Below, piece after piece: positions 17,448 through 25,638 of a stretch of 64,000 nt of DNA. The DNA is from an uncultured Spirochaetaceae bacterium (lineage in GTDB: Bacteria > Spirochaetota > Spirochaetia > Sphaerochaetales > Sphaerochaetaceae), in the NCBI GenBank assembly GCA_944390725.1, contig CALXQU010000002.1, positions 124,001-188,000 of the forward strand, written 5' to 3'. Both the position numbers and the translations under genes were made by a program. A model generated the notes under the pieces. The model was not told the DNA's origin and made no database searches. It saw only the letters and a list, made by a program, of their open reading frames with translations. The first letter of the stretch is position 1; the number at the start of each line of letters is the position of its first letter.

Positions 17448-19357
17448 TTCAGTACCGTCGTATAGAGTCCGAGCGAACGGAACGAGGCTGTCTTCTCCTT
17501 CATGGCAGCGATAAGCGCCTCATAGCCTGCAAGGTCGCTGACGCCGATCTCCGCGAAGAAAAGGTACTCCCACGGCTTGCCTGGAATCGGCCTGGATTCG
17601 AGCTTGGACATGTTCACGCCGTTATCGGAGAAGACCTTGAGGGCATTGAGGAGGGCGCCCGGCTCATCGGATACCGAGAAGAGCACGGCAGCCTTGTCGA
17701 TCTTCGCCCTGGACCTGAACGGCTCCGCGTTCTCCTCCCTGGCGATGATGAAGAACCTCGTATAGTTGGCAGCGTCTGTCTCGATTCCCTGCCTGAGCAC
17801 CTTCATGCCGTAGTAGATAGCGGCAGGGGCGCCGGCGATAGCAGCTGCGGACCTGTCCTTGAGCTCCGCAATATGCTCGACGGCGCCGGCAGTATCGAAG
17901 AACGGGATCGTCTCGGCATCAGGCAGCTCCTTGCTGAGGAACTCCCTGCACTGGGCAAGGCCCTGCGGATGCGAATACACCTTCCTGATATCCCCGATTT
18001 CGGCATCCTTCTGCCCGATCAGGTTATGGACGACCCTCACCTGCTGCTCGCCCACCACCGTGATCTCGGGATGCATGGCAAGCAGGTCAAGCGTATCGTA
18101 TATCGTTCCCCCGAGCGTATTCTCCACAGGAACCACCCCGTAGAGGGCATCGCCCCTGGAAACGGCATCGAAGACATCGGAGAAGAGATGGCATGGCATC
18201 AGCCCGACATCCTCGTCGAAGGTCCTCCTTACGGCCAGCTCGGAGAATGCACCCCTCACGCCCTGGAAGGCGATTGCAGTCCCCTTGGCGGAAGCCGTCT
18301 CTTCTTCCTTCGGCCTGATGCTTTCCGGAAGCACGCGCGGGATGCGCTCAAGGCTCTTGCCGACAACGGGCGCCATTGCCTGGATATCATGCATGAGCTT
18401 GGAGAACTGGGATGGATAAAGCGACTGCGGGCCGTCGGAAAGCGCTTTCTCGGGATGGTCATGGACCTCGACGATGATTCCCGACGCTCCTCCTGCGATA
18501 AGCGCCAGCGACATCGGCGCCACCATGTCCCTGATGCCTGTAGCATGCGATGGATCCCCGATGACCGGCAGGTGGGAAAGCTTCTGCACTACCGGGATGG
18601 CGGAGCAGTCCAGCGTATTCCTCGTTGCCTTCTCGAATGTCCTGATGCCCCTCTCGCAGAGCACGACCTGGTCCGTGCCGGATGCCATCAGGTACTCGGC
18701 AGCCATCAGCCACTCCTCGATCGTCGCCGAAAGGCCGCGCTTGAGGAGCACCGGCATGCCGGTCTTGCCTACCTCCTTGAGAAGCTCGAAGTTCTGCATG
18801 TTCCTGGCTCCGATCTGGAACATATCGATATACGAGGCCATCATCCTGACATCCCCAGGGGAGACGACCTCCGTGGTAACAGGCATGTCGAAGGCCTCGC
18901 CAGCCTTCTTCAGGAGCATCAGCCCCTCCTCGCCCAGCCCCTGGAACGAATACGGGCTGGTACGCGGCTTGAAGGCGCCTCCGCGTAGGACTACGGCTCC
19001 GGACTCCCTTACCGATTCCGCTATGCTCATGATCTGGTCATAGCTCTCGACAGCGCAGGGGCCTGCCATGACGACGATGCGGTTGCCGCCGATCTTCACC
19101 TTGCCGACGCTGACGACCGTATCTTCCTTCTTGAGCTCCCTCGATGCGAGCTTATAAGGCTTGGAGATAGGGACGACGGAGCTTACGCCAGGCAGCAGCT
19201 CGACGGTCCTTGCGTCGATATGGACGGTCCCCACGGCACCGAGGACGGTATCCTGCTGCCCCACGATCTCCTTGACGATGAAGCCCTTATCCGCCAGGAA
19301 TGACTTCACTTTATCTTTTTCAGCGGGTGTTATACCCTGTTTGAGTATTACGATCAT
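17444..19357 (-). CDS. DAHP synthase-prephenate dehydratase fusion (with ACT domain)
   Basis: One chain of 637 residues carrying the first step of the shikimate pathway and the committed step to phenylalanine. Residues 1-75 are a ferredoxin-like regulatory domain of type I-beta DAHP synthase; about 80-340 is the synthase barrel (VMAGPCAVES, LRGGAFKPRTSPYSFQG, GASGIIVEVHDHPEKALSDG). A linker rich in Glu and Lys leads to prephenate dehydratase at 359-545 (AFQGVRGAFSE, VPVENTLGG, SHPQGLAQC, NYTRFFII with the catalytic Thr) and an ACT domain from about 555, whose ESRP motif normally binds phenylalanine. Both activities look intact. Feedback control by phenylalanine of both ends of the pathway is an inference. 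No Shine-Dalgarno sequence; the promoter gives a leader of two or three bases. Confidence 0.93.
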   Translation of the reverse strand: MIVILKQGITPAEKDKVKSFLADKGFIVKEIVGQQDTVLGAVGTVHIDARTVELLPGVSSVVPISKPYKLASRELKKEDTVVSVGKVKIGGNRIVVMAGPCAVESYDQIMSIAESVRESGAVVLRGGAFKPRTSPYSFQGLGEEGLMLLKKAGEAFDMPVTTEVVSPGDVRMMASYIDMFQIGARNMQNFELLKEVGKTGMPVLLKRGLSATIEEWLMAAEYLMASGTDQVVLCERGIRTFEKATRNTLDCSAIPVVQKLSHLPVIGDPSHATGIRDMVAPMSLALIAGGASGIIVEVHDHPEKALSDGPQSLYPSQFSKLMHDIQAMAPVVGKSLERIPRVLPESIRPKEEETASAKGTAIAFQGVRGAFSELAVRRTFDEDVGLMPCHLFSDVFDAVSRGDALYGVVPVENTLGGTIYDTLDLLAMHPEITVVGEQQVRVVHNLIGQKDAEIGDIRKVYSHPQGLAQCREFLSKELPDAETIPFFDTAGAVEHIAELKDRSAAAIAGAPAAIYYGMKVLRQGIETDAANYTRFFIIAREENAEPFRSRAKIDKAAVLFSVSDEPGALLNALKVFSDNGVNMSKLESRPIPGKPWEYLFFAEIGVSDLAGYEALIAAMKEKTASFRSLGLYTTVLK

Positions 19358-19366
19358 ACTGATGAA

Positions 19367-19395
19367 ACGCTAGCTTTTATGGAAAACTTGGTCAA
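19367..19395 (-). promoter_or_regulatory. Promoter of the DAHP synthase fusion gene
   Basis: Minus strand: TTGACC, 17 bases, TAGCGT, then nine bases to the ATG at 19357. The -35 lies inside the first codons of the divergent nth gene; the two start codons are only 21 bases apart. Confidence 0.55.
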
Positions 19396-20056
19396 CGATA
19401 AAATACCTTTCAACAGGATTTTCCCCATGCTGGAAGCCCGGCTCGAGGAGCTCGGAGCGCCACTCCCCTCTGTCAGCATCATCGCCGCAGAGGATAATGA
19501 CCCCTACAGGATACTCACCTCGACCATCATCAGCCTGAGGACAAGGGATGCCGTCACGCTTGCAGCCTCGAGGAGGCTCTTCGCATCCTTCCCTGACATG
19601 GCAAGCCTCGCCGCCGCCGATACGGAAGCCATAGAGGAAGCGATAAAGCCGGCTGGATTCTACAGGCGCAAGGCTCTGCAGCTGAAGGAGATCGCCACCA
19701 TCATCGAAAGCCGGTACGGCGGCAGGGTCCCGGATGATGAGGAAGCGCTGAAATCGCTCCCCGGAGTGGGAATCAAGACAGCCTCGCTGGTGCTCAACCT
19801 GAGCTACGGAATCGATGCGATCTGCGTGGACTGCCATGTGCACCAGATCGCGAACCGCCTGGGATGGGTCAGCACATCATCGCCAGAGGAGACGGAAAGG
19901 GAGCTGAGGAAGATACTGCCCAGGCAGTACTGGATCCCTATCAACGAGATGCTGGTACGCTATGGGCAGCATATATGCCTCCCGCTTTCCCCTCTCTGCT
20001 CATCATGCCCTATGGAAGGGGAATGCCCGAAGAAGGGAGTCGGGAGCTGCAGGTGA
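19379..20056 (+). CDS. nth: Endonuclease III
   Basis: Bifunctional DNA glycosylase/AP lyase of the HhH-GPD superfamily, 225 residues. The helix-hairpin-helix is LPGVGIKTASLVL near 123, containing the catalytic Lys; the catalytic Asp follows in CVDCHVHQIANRLGW near 143. The [4Fe-4S] loop is complete, Cys-X6-Cys-X2-Cys-X5-Cys, at the C-terminus (CLPLSPLCSSCPMEGEC). The usual VDTHV is VDCHV here. The stop codon abuts the stop of the convergent membrane protein gene. No convincing Shine-Dalgarno sequence or promoter was found for it. Confidence 0.93.
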   Translation: MENLVNDKIPFNRIFPMLEARLEELGAPLPSVSIIAAEDNDPYRILTSTIISLRTRDAVTLAASRRLFASFPDMASLAAADTEAIEEAIKPAGFYRRKALQLKEIATIIESRYGGRVPDDEEALKSLPGVGIKTASLVLNLSYGIDAICVDCHVHQIANRLGWVSTSSPEETERELRKILPRQYWIPINEMLVRYGQHICLPLSPLCSSCPMEGECPKKGVGSCR

Positions 20057-20467
20057 TCATTTCACGATCTTCTTCACCGCTGGCGTCGCGACCCTCATGA
20101 TGCATGCGAGGATGAGAAGGTGCATCACGAAGTCCTCGATCCAGAGTATCCATCTCTCGCCATCGAAGCGGCTGAAGCCGTATACGAAGTCAGAGAGGAT
20201 GATGAAGAGGACCCATGCCGCAAGCACGACCAGCGTCGATATCCTGACGAAATCCTGCTTGATGCCGCCGATGAATGCCGGCACGATCAGCAGCAGGCCT
20301 GCTACTAGGAGCACGACTCCGACGATGATCTCCATCTCCGAGTCAAGCTCGTCATAGAGGGCATTGCCTCCAAATTCCCCTATCCCCTGTATGCCGATCA
20401 CGACAAAGAGGATACCTACCAGCACCTTGAGGGCGAGATCGCCCAGTGCCTTTGCTGTCTTAGCCAT
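20057..20467 (-). CDS. Small membrane protein, function unknown
   Basis: A protein of 136 residues with about four hydrophobic segments (around 12-30, 48-70, 78-98 and 112-128) and a basic C-terminus. The start is chosen for its AGGAGG sequence eight bases upstream, giving MAKTAKALGDLALK. I do not recognise the family; nothing nearby indicates a role. Confidence 0.65.
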   Translation of the reverse strand: MAKTAKALGDLALKVLVGILFVVIGIQGIGEFGGNALYDELDSEMEIIVGVVLLVAGLLLIVPAFIGGIKQDFVRISTLVVLAAWVLFIILSDFVYGFSRFDGERWILWIEDFVMHLLILACIMRVATPAVKKIVK

Positions 20468-20594
20468 AAGACTACCTCCTGAATACAAGCTGCATTATAT
20501 CCCAAAACAGGCTGCCATGAGAGCGGTGCGGCCTCACTATCCCACCATACGGCTGGAAATCCCGCTTTTCTGCCTGGCTGCCGGGGAATCAGGC

Positions 20595-20629
20595 TTGACA
20601 GCAGCATACCCCCCGGGGGGGGGTAGAGT
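20595..20629 (+). promoter_or_regulatory. Poly-G-tract promoter of a lipoprotein gene
   Basis: A perfect -35 (TTGACA, 20595-20600) is followed by a spacer containing six C and then nine G (20609-20623) and by a -10-like TAGAGT at 20624-20629. The spacer is 23 bases, too long for normal use. The -10 lies 29 bases before the GTG start, consistent with a short leader holding GGAGG. Confidence 0.55.
20609..20623. repeat. Homopolymeric C6-G9 tract
   Basis: Six C followed directly by nine G within the spacer of the lipoprotein promoter. This is the longest mononucleotide G run I noticed in the window and is the kind of tract that changes length by slipped-strand mispairing. Confidence 0.9.
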
Positions 20630-20658
20630 GATATATCGGGATTATCCCCGGAGGTAAT

Positions 20659-21225
20659 GTGAAGAAGATTTCGTTTGTTCTTCTCGTTGTTTTCGTTGCT
20701 GCCCTTGCCGCAGGCTGCTCGCTCTTCGGAGGCGGAGACTGGAAGAGCGGTGTCGTAGAGACGCTCAAGGCAGAGCATGATGACTTCACGCTCGAGACAA
20801 GGTACTCGATGCAGGAAAGCGGGCTGTACTACTCCATCCTTCCCGTGAAGCTCTCATACACTCCCGCGACAGCCGATGAGGACAGCTGGTGGCAGCTCAC
20901 AATCACGCAGTATGACACGATGGGCTTCGACTCACTCGTCATGAATTCCGTAGCGATCATGAACAGCAGGGGTGACCGCTTCAATGTCGACTATCTCTTC
21001 GGAGGAGTCTCCTTTGGGGATGAGACGACAGGCGGGGCAAGGCTTACGGAAGACGAGGTATCACAGCTATACCAGGTATTCACCGACATCGACAACCTCA
21101 AATTCATCAGGATCAGGTTCAATGGCGATGATTCATTGATCTATGAGATGACGCAGCCCCAGGCCTACGCTGTGCTGTACTTCATCGACTACATCAGGAA
21201 CAACGTGCAGCCGACAGAGGCATGA
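20659..21225 (+). CDS. Predicted lipoprotein, function unknown
   Basis: Surface or periplasmic lipoprotein of 188 residues. The signal peptide MKKISFVLLVVFVAALAAGC has a clear lipobox (LAAGC, Cys20), then a short Gly-rich linker. The rest resembles a single globular domain ending in a helical stretch (PQAYAVLYFIDYIRNNV); no family is recognised. It starts with GTG behind GGAGG and is a single-gene unit between a poly-G promoter and a hairpin terminator. The promoter architecture suggests on/off or graded expression. Confidence 0.8.
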   Translation: MKKISFVLLVVFVAALAAGCSLFGGGDWKSGVVETLKAEHDDFTLETRYSMQESGLYYSILPVKLSYTPATADEDSWWQLTITQYDTMGFDSLVMNSVAIMNSRGDRFNVDYLFGGVSFGDETTGGARLTEDEVSQLYQVFTDIDNLKFIRIRFNGDDSLIYEMTQPQAYAVLYFIDYIRNNVQPTEA

Positions 21226-21245
21226 CCGCCTGGCAAGCCATATCG

Positions 21246-21270
21246 ATGGGCCGTCCCTGGGATGGCCCAT
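21246..21270 (+). terminator. Terminator after the poly-G lipoprotein gene
   Basis: ATGGGCC and GGCCCAT form a seven-base-pair stem followed by TTCCTTT, 20 bases past the stop. Confidence 0.7.
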
Positions 21271-21292
21271 TTCCTTTGCCGGGCCAATCGGC

Positions 21293-21298
21293 TATCCT
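21293..21298 (+). promoter_or_regulatory. -10 box before the EamA transporter gene
   Basis: TATCCT ends six bases before the ATG at 21305, as in other predicted leaderless genes here. No good -35 was seen. Confidence 0.4.
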
Positions 21299-21304
21299 GC
21301 AGGA

Positions 21305-22189
21305 ATGGAATCAAGGACGGCCTACGGACATTACGCAGCCCTCATCACGGTACTCATATGGGGCACGACATTCGTTTCCACGAAGGTGCTGCTAAGCTCA
21401 TTCATGCCTATCGAGATCCTCTTCATCAGATTCACCCTCGGCTTCATCGCGCTCCTGCCGATCCCGTCGCATGGGCTCAGGTCCGGAGGCCTCAGGGAGG
21501 AAGCGCTCTACGCGCTGGCCGGGCTGACCGGCATCTGCCTCTACTACCTTCTTGAGAATATCGCCCTGACATATACCATGGCATCCAACGTGGGCGTCAT
21601 CGTCTCGGCCTCTCCGTTCTTCACGGCCCTTCTCTCCCATTTCCTCGGCAGGAAGGACGAGGGCCTCACGCCGAGGTTCATCGCAGGCTTCCTGGCAGCG
21701 ATCGGCGGCATCGCCCTGATAAGCATCAACGGCTCTGCCTTCGAGCTCAATCCCCGGGGAGACCTGCTGGCCCTCCTCGCCGCGGCAATCTGGGCAGCGT
21801 ATTCCCTGGCAACCAGGAAGATAAGCGCCTCCGGATGGAATGTGATACAGGCAACGCGCAGGATCTTCCTCTATGGGCTCGTCTTCATGCTCCCGGTCCT
21901 GCTGCTTTCCGATGCATCGATGGATCTCACGCGCCTTGCCAGCCCTGCCATCCTCCTGAACATGCTCTATCTGGGATTCGGGGCATCCGCACTCTGCTTC
22001 CTGACCTGGAACTATTCCGTCTCCGTGCTGGGAGCAGTCAGGACAAGCGCGTATCTCTACCTCGTGCCGGTCATCACGATCGCCTTCTCCGCCCTGGTCC
22101 TCTCAGAGCCCGTGACGCCGCTGATGGTCCTGGGGACGGCGCTGACGCTGGCAGGGCTCATGCTTTCCCAGGGCAGGAAATCCTCCTGA
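21305..22189 (+). CDS. EamA-family (DMT superfamily) transporter
   Basis: Inner-membrane transporter of 294 residues with ten hydrophobic segments arranged as two EamA repeats (about 8-135 and 152-288). Typical pieces are LITVLIWGTTFVSTKVLL in the first segment, IALTYTMASNVGVIVSASPFFTALLSHF, and in the second repeat AAAIWAAYSLATRKI and SVLGAVRTSAYLYLVPVITI. The substrate cannot be predicted; relatives export amino acids or other metabolites. It stands alone between a terminator and pth. Confidence 0.88.
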   Translation: MESRTAYGHYAALITVLIWGTTFVSTKVLLSSFMPIEILFIRFTLGFIALLPIPSHGLRSGGLREEALYALAGLTGICLYYLLENIALTYTMASNVGVIVSASPFFTALLSHFLGRKDEGLTPRFIAGFLAAIGGIALISINGSAFELNPRGDLLALLAAAIWAAYSLATRKISASGWNVIQATRRIFLYGLVFMLPVLLLSDASMDLTRLASPAILLNMLYLGFGASALCFLTWNYSVSVLGAVRTSAYLYLVPVITIAFSALVLSEPVTPLMVLGTALTLAGLMLSQGRKSS

Positions 22190-22193
22190 CCCA

Positions 22194-22222
22194 TTCACGA
22201 TCGTCGCCTTACCTGCCATCAT
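22194..22222 (+). promoter_or_regulatory. Possible promoter of pth (predicted leaderless)
   Basis: TTCACG, 17 bases, CATCAT, then six bases to the ATG at 22229. Both hexamers match consensus at four of six positions. Confidence 0.45.
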
Positions 22223-22228
22223 ATAGCC

Positions 22229-22753
22229 ATGATCGGACTGATGGCATTCCTGGGCAATCCGGGGAAGGAATATGCGAAGACAAGGCACAATGCGGGCTTC
22301 ATGCTCTGCGACTACCTGTATCCGGGGATGACCTACCAGATGAAGTACCACTCCCAGTTCGCAAAGGCTGGGAGCATCATGATCCTCCGCCCCATGACAT
22401 TCATGAACCTCTCCGGGACAGCGGTCTCGGAAGCGGCCTCGTTCTACAAGCTCAGGGCCGACAGCATAATGGTCGTGCATGATGACCTTGAGTTGCCTCT
22501 GGGTGAAGCCAGGATCCAGAAGGGCGGCGGGCTGCAGGGGCATAATGGCCTACGCAGCATAAAGGAGCGTCTGGGGACCGATGGCTTCTACCGGCTTAGG
22601 ATAGGCATCGGCAGGCCTCTCCACGGTGATGTCCGCCTCTATGTGACATCCCCGTTCACCAAGGATGAATCCATTACGCTGCAGTCGCTTTTCCCGCTGA
22701 TCGGCAGGATGCTTGCCACGCCGGATAAGGAACAGCGGGTCTCAGTCCCTTGA
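22229..22753 (+). CDS. pth: Peptidyl-tRNA hydrolase
   Basis: Releases tRNA from peptidyl-tRNA that has dropped off the ribosome; 174 residues, slightly short for the family. Family motifs: FLGNPGKEYAKTRHNAGF near 8 with the catalytic His, RPMTFMNLSG near 55 with the substrate-binding Asn, VVHDDLELPLG near 82 with the catalytic Asp, and KGGGLQGHNGLRSI near 97. No Shine-Dalgarno sequence is present. The 3' end overlaps the convergent ABC permease gene by 12 bases. Confidence 0.94.
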   Translation: MIGLMAFLGNPGKEYAKTRHNAGFMLCDYLYPGMTYQMKYHSQFAKAGSIMILRPMTFMNLSGTAVSEAASFYKLRADSIMVVHDDLELPLGEARIQKGGGLQGHNGLRSIKERLGTDGFYRLRIGIGRPLHGDVRLYVTSPFTKDESITLQSLFPLIGRMLATPDKEQRVSVP

Positions 22754-23926
22754 CAGCGCCTCCATAGGCTGCAGCCTTGCGGCCTTAGCAGCGGGATACC
22801 AGCCGAAGAAGACGCCGATGAAGAGCGAGAAGAGCAGCGATACGGCAATGGCTCCCAGCGATATATGCAGCGACCATCCTGCCAGGCTGACAGCCGCGAA
22901 GGAAAGAGCGGTGCCGGCCGCAAGCCCGATGAGGCCGCCGGAGAGGGAAAGAGTGACCGACTCGACCAGGAACTGCATGCGTATGGCCTTCGGTGAGGCT
23001 CCAAGCGCCTTGCGTATGCCGATCTCCCCTGTCCTCTCGACTACCGACACGAGCATGATGTTCATGATGCCGATGCCTCCAACCACAAGCGAGATGGCGG
23101 CGATAGCTGCCAGGAACATGGAGAATGTCGACATGACGCTATCGGACATTTCCTTTACCGTCGCCGGGCTGAAGAGGCGGTAGTAATCGGATCCCGCGAT
23201 CTCATCGAGGTATCCCTCGATATCATCAGCGACGGCTGTCGCATCATAGCCCTCCGCGACCTTGACGACATATGTCCCGACCTGGTCCGTGCGCCGGAAG
23301 CGCTGCACATAGGTGTTGTACGGCATGAACAGGGTCGAATTGTATGATGCCCCGAGCGACTCATCACGCTCTGCCAGGATGCCGATGACGAGGAATGACT
23401 TGGCCTGGTTGCGGAAGACCGATACATAGCTTCCGAGGGCATCCCCTGCAGGGAAGAGCTCCTCAGCCAGCTCCTTGCCTATCACGCAGACCTGCCTCCT
23501 GTTTATGTTGTCAATCGGGCCGAAGAACGCGCCTTCATCAAGCTCAAGCGCATTCGAGGGGAAATAGCCGGATGTGACGCCCTGCACCTGCACCCCCTCG
23601 GATATCTCCTGGCCCTTGCGTACATTCGCCATGGAGGAGACAGTAGGCAGCACCTCCCTTATGCCTTCGATCTCCTCCATCAGGTCATATGCGAACTCCT
23701 CGGTGAAGATCATCGTCTCCCTCGCCTGTCCCCGCGGCATGACATTGACGGTATCGAGCCCGCCAATCTCGAAGGACTCCGAGATGCTCTCCGTAACCGA
23801 ACGCCCGAGGTTGAGGATAGCGACAACGGAGGCGACGCCTATCATGATGCCGAGGAGGGAAAGGAACGTGCGGAGCCTGTTTCCCGCCATCGAAGCCAGC
23901 GCCATCCTGATATCCTCACCCAGCAT
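22742..23926 (-). CDS. MacB-like ABC transporter permease (FtsX family)
   Basis: Inner-membrane subunit of a MacB-type exporter, 394 residues. One N-terminal membrane segment (LRTFLSLLGIMIGVASVVAILNLG) is followed by a large periplasmic domain of about 230 residues (the MacB_PCD type) and three C-terminal segments of the FtsX domain, with VVGGIGIMNIMLVSVVERTGEIGIRKALGA as the signature. The start was moved six codons in, to the ATG behind GGGAGGG. The start overlaps the end of the ATPase gene by 11 bases. In this operon ATPase and permease are separate chains, unlike E. coli MacB. Confidence 0.92.
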   Translation of the reverse strand: MLGEDIRMALASMAGNRLRTFLSLLGIMIGVASVVAILNLGRSVTESISESFEIGGLDTVNVMPRGQARETMIFTEEFAYDLMEEIEGIREVLPTVSSMANVRKGQEISEGVQVQGVTSGYFPSNALELDEGAFFGPIDNINRRQVCVIGKELAEELFPAGDALGSYVSVFRNQAKSFLVIGILAERDESLGASYNSTLFMPYNTYVQRFRRTDQVGTYVVKVAEGYDATAVADDIEGYLDEIAGSDYYRLFSPATVKEMSDSVMSTFSMFLAAIAAISLVVGGIGIMNIMLVSVVERTGEIGIRKALGASPKAIRMQFLVESVTLSLSGGLIGLAAGTALSFAAVSLAGWSLHISLGAIAVSLLFSLFIGVFFGWYPAAKAARLQPMEALSRD

Positions 23927-24593
23927 CCGCCACCCTCCCGTCACTCAGCCTCACCATCCGCGAGCACTCGGATGCGAGCGCATTGTCATGCGTTACGAAG
24001 ACGATCGTATGGCCTTCCCTATTAAGCCCATGGAAGATATCCATCACCTCATGGCCCGTAGCCGAATCAAGGGCCCCGGTCGGCTCATCGGCAAGGATGA
24101 TTGCCGGATCGTTTATCAGCGCGCGGGCAATGGCCACCCTCTGCTTCTGACCGCCGGAGAGCTCTGACGGCCTATGGTCCATCCTGTCCCCGAGCCCTAC
24201 CCTCTCCAGCATCCCGGCAGCCCTCTTCCTGCGCTCCCTCAGCGGAATGCCGGCATAGAGGAGCGGAAGCGCGGCATTATCCAGGGCAGACATCCTCGGC
24301 AGGAGCGAGAAGTGCTGGAAGACGAAGCCTATATGCCTGTTCCTCAGCAAAGCCAGCTCATCCTCATCCATACCTGAGGTGTCCTCACCTGCGATGAGGA
24401 TCCTTCCGGAAGTCGGCAGGTCAAGGCAGCCGATGAGGGACATCAGCGTGGACTTGCCGGAACCCGAAGGGCCGACGATGGCAGTGAACGAGCCTTCCTC
24501 TATGGAAAGCGTGATCCCGTCAAGGGCCCTGACGACGGTATCGCCTACGAAGTAGAGACGGGATACATCCTCGAGCCTTATCGCGCTGCTCAT
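23916..24593 (-). CDS. MacB/LolD-like ABC transporter ATPase
   Basis: ATP-binding subunit of 225 residues energising the permease encoded next to it. Walker A is GPSGSGKST near 40, the Q-loop FVFQHFSLLPRM near 91, the signature LSGGQKQRVAIARAL near 145, Walker B IILADEPTGALDS near 164 and the H-loop VTHD near 202. The LLPRMSALDNAALPLLYAG stretch is typical of the MacB/LolD subgroup. It overlaps the upstream membrane-fusion gene by four bases (ATGA). Confidence 0.95.
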   Translation of the reverse strand: MSSAIRLEDVSRLYFVGDTVVRALDGITLSIEEGSFTAIVGPSGSGKSTLMSLIGCLDLPTSGRILIAGEDTSGMDEDELALLRNRHIGFVFQHFSLLPRMSALDNAALPLLYAGIPLRERRKRAAGMLERVGLGDRMDHRPSELSGGQKQRVAIARALINDPAIILADEPTGALDSATGHEVMDIFHGLNREGHTIVFVTHDNALASECSRMVRLSDGRVADAG

Positions 24594-25627
24594 ACCGGCG
24601 GAGGACCTCCCATCGGACGCATGCTGCGGTCGGACATGCCGCCATATACAAGGGTATCGCCCTCATGAAGAGGGCCGGAGAGCACCTCCGAAAGCCCTTC
24701 CCCGAGATACTGCGTGCGGACCTCCACTGTCTCCACGGAGCCATCGCCGCGCCGCACATCAACGGTCTCCATGCCTCCTCGCGAACGGGTGATGGCGACC
24801 TGCGGAATCATCAGCATCGTCCTCTCGCTCTCATTTGCCAGGGTGCCTTCGAATGTGAAGCCCGGCATGATCCCCTCCGGGGGATCCTCGATGAGGAGCT
24901 CCACATCGACGACGCCTATGCCCTGGTCCGTATAGCGCCCAAGCATCGGTATATAGGAGACAGATGCCCTGACTGTCCTGTCAGGCACGGCTTCGAATAC
25001 AAGCTCCGCCTCCTGTCCTGGCGATACGTACTGCATATCTATCTCATCGATCTCGACAGTGGCCTTCAGCCTTGACCTGTCCACGATGGTGATGACCTCA
25101 TCACCGCCTTCGAAGTAATCGCCTGCATCGACATCAAGGGAAGCGATCTCCCCATCGAATGGCGCCACTATATCGGTAAACTCAAGGGAAGCCTCGGCAG
25201 CCTTCTCCTTCAGCCTCAGGAGCTCCAGCTCCCGCACGGAGCCATCAAGCTCCGCTTCCTCTATGCTGTTGCGGATCTCCTGCAGGGCTGCCATCTGGGA
25301 GGTATTGTCAATCGAGGCGAGGAGGTCTCCCTCCGATACATGGTCCCCTTCCTCCACGAATACTCCGGTGACTGCCCCCGTGGAGCGGAACCGCAGCGTC
25401 TGGCTGTCATATGGCTCTACATAGCCGGAGATATCTACCACCTGCGTGTATGTATTCGAGATGACGGCAGCGGTCCTTTCCGCCGGGACGCCAGGCTGCG
25501 GCTTATCCCCCTTTCCCAGGACAGACACCGCTACAGCAGCTGCTGCAAGCGCAGCCAGCGCACAGGCGATGGCAATCCGCCTTCTCCTCTTCTTCTGCAT
25601 GCTTCCCTGTCTTCCTACGTTATCCAT
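24590..25627 (-). CDS. MacA-like membrane fusion protein
   Basis: Periplasmic adaptor of a tripartite exporter, 345 residues. A basic N-terminus (KKRRRR) and one membrane anchor (about 18-36) precede the biotinyl-lipoyl-like halves: VFVEEGDHVSEGDLLASID near 92 and IVAPFDGEIASLDVDAGDYFEGG near 153, separated by a short alpha-helical hairpin of only about 40 residues. A beta-barrel domain (LKATVEIDEIDMQYVSPGQ) and a C-terminal domain follow; the end is rich in Met, Gly and Pro. It links the ATPase-permease pair to the TolC-like protein encoded 12 bases upstream. Confidence 0.92.
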   Translation of the reverse strand: MDNVGRQGSMQKKRRRRIAIACALAALAAAAVAVSVLGKGDKPQPGVPAERTAAVISNTYTQVVDISGYVEPYDSQTLRFRSTGAVTGVFVEEGDHVSEGDLLASIDNTSQMAALQEIRNSIEEAELDGSVRELELLRLKEKAAEASLEFTDIVAPFDGEIASLDVDAGDYFEGGDEVITIVDRSRLKATVEIDEIDMQYVSPGQEAELVFEAVPDRTVRASVSYIPMLGRYTDQGIGVVDVELLIEDPPEGIMPGFTFEGTLANESERTMLMIPQVAITRSRGGMETVDVRRGDGSVETVEVRTQYLGEGLSEVLSGPLHEGDTLVYGGMSDRSMRPMGGPPPV

Positions 25628-25638
25628 ATCCTATCCCC

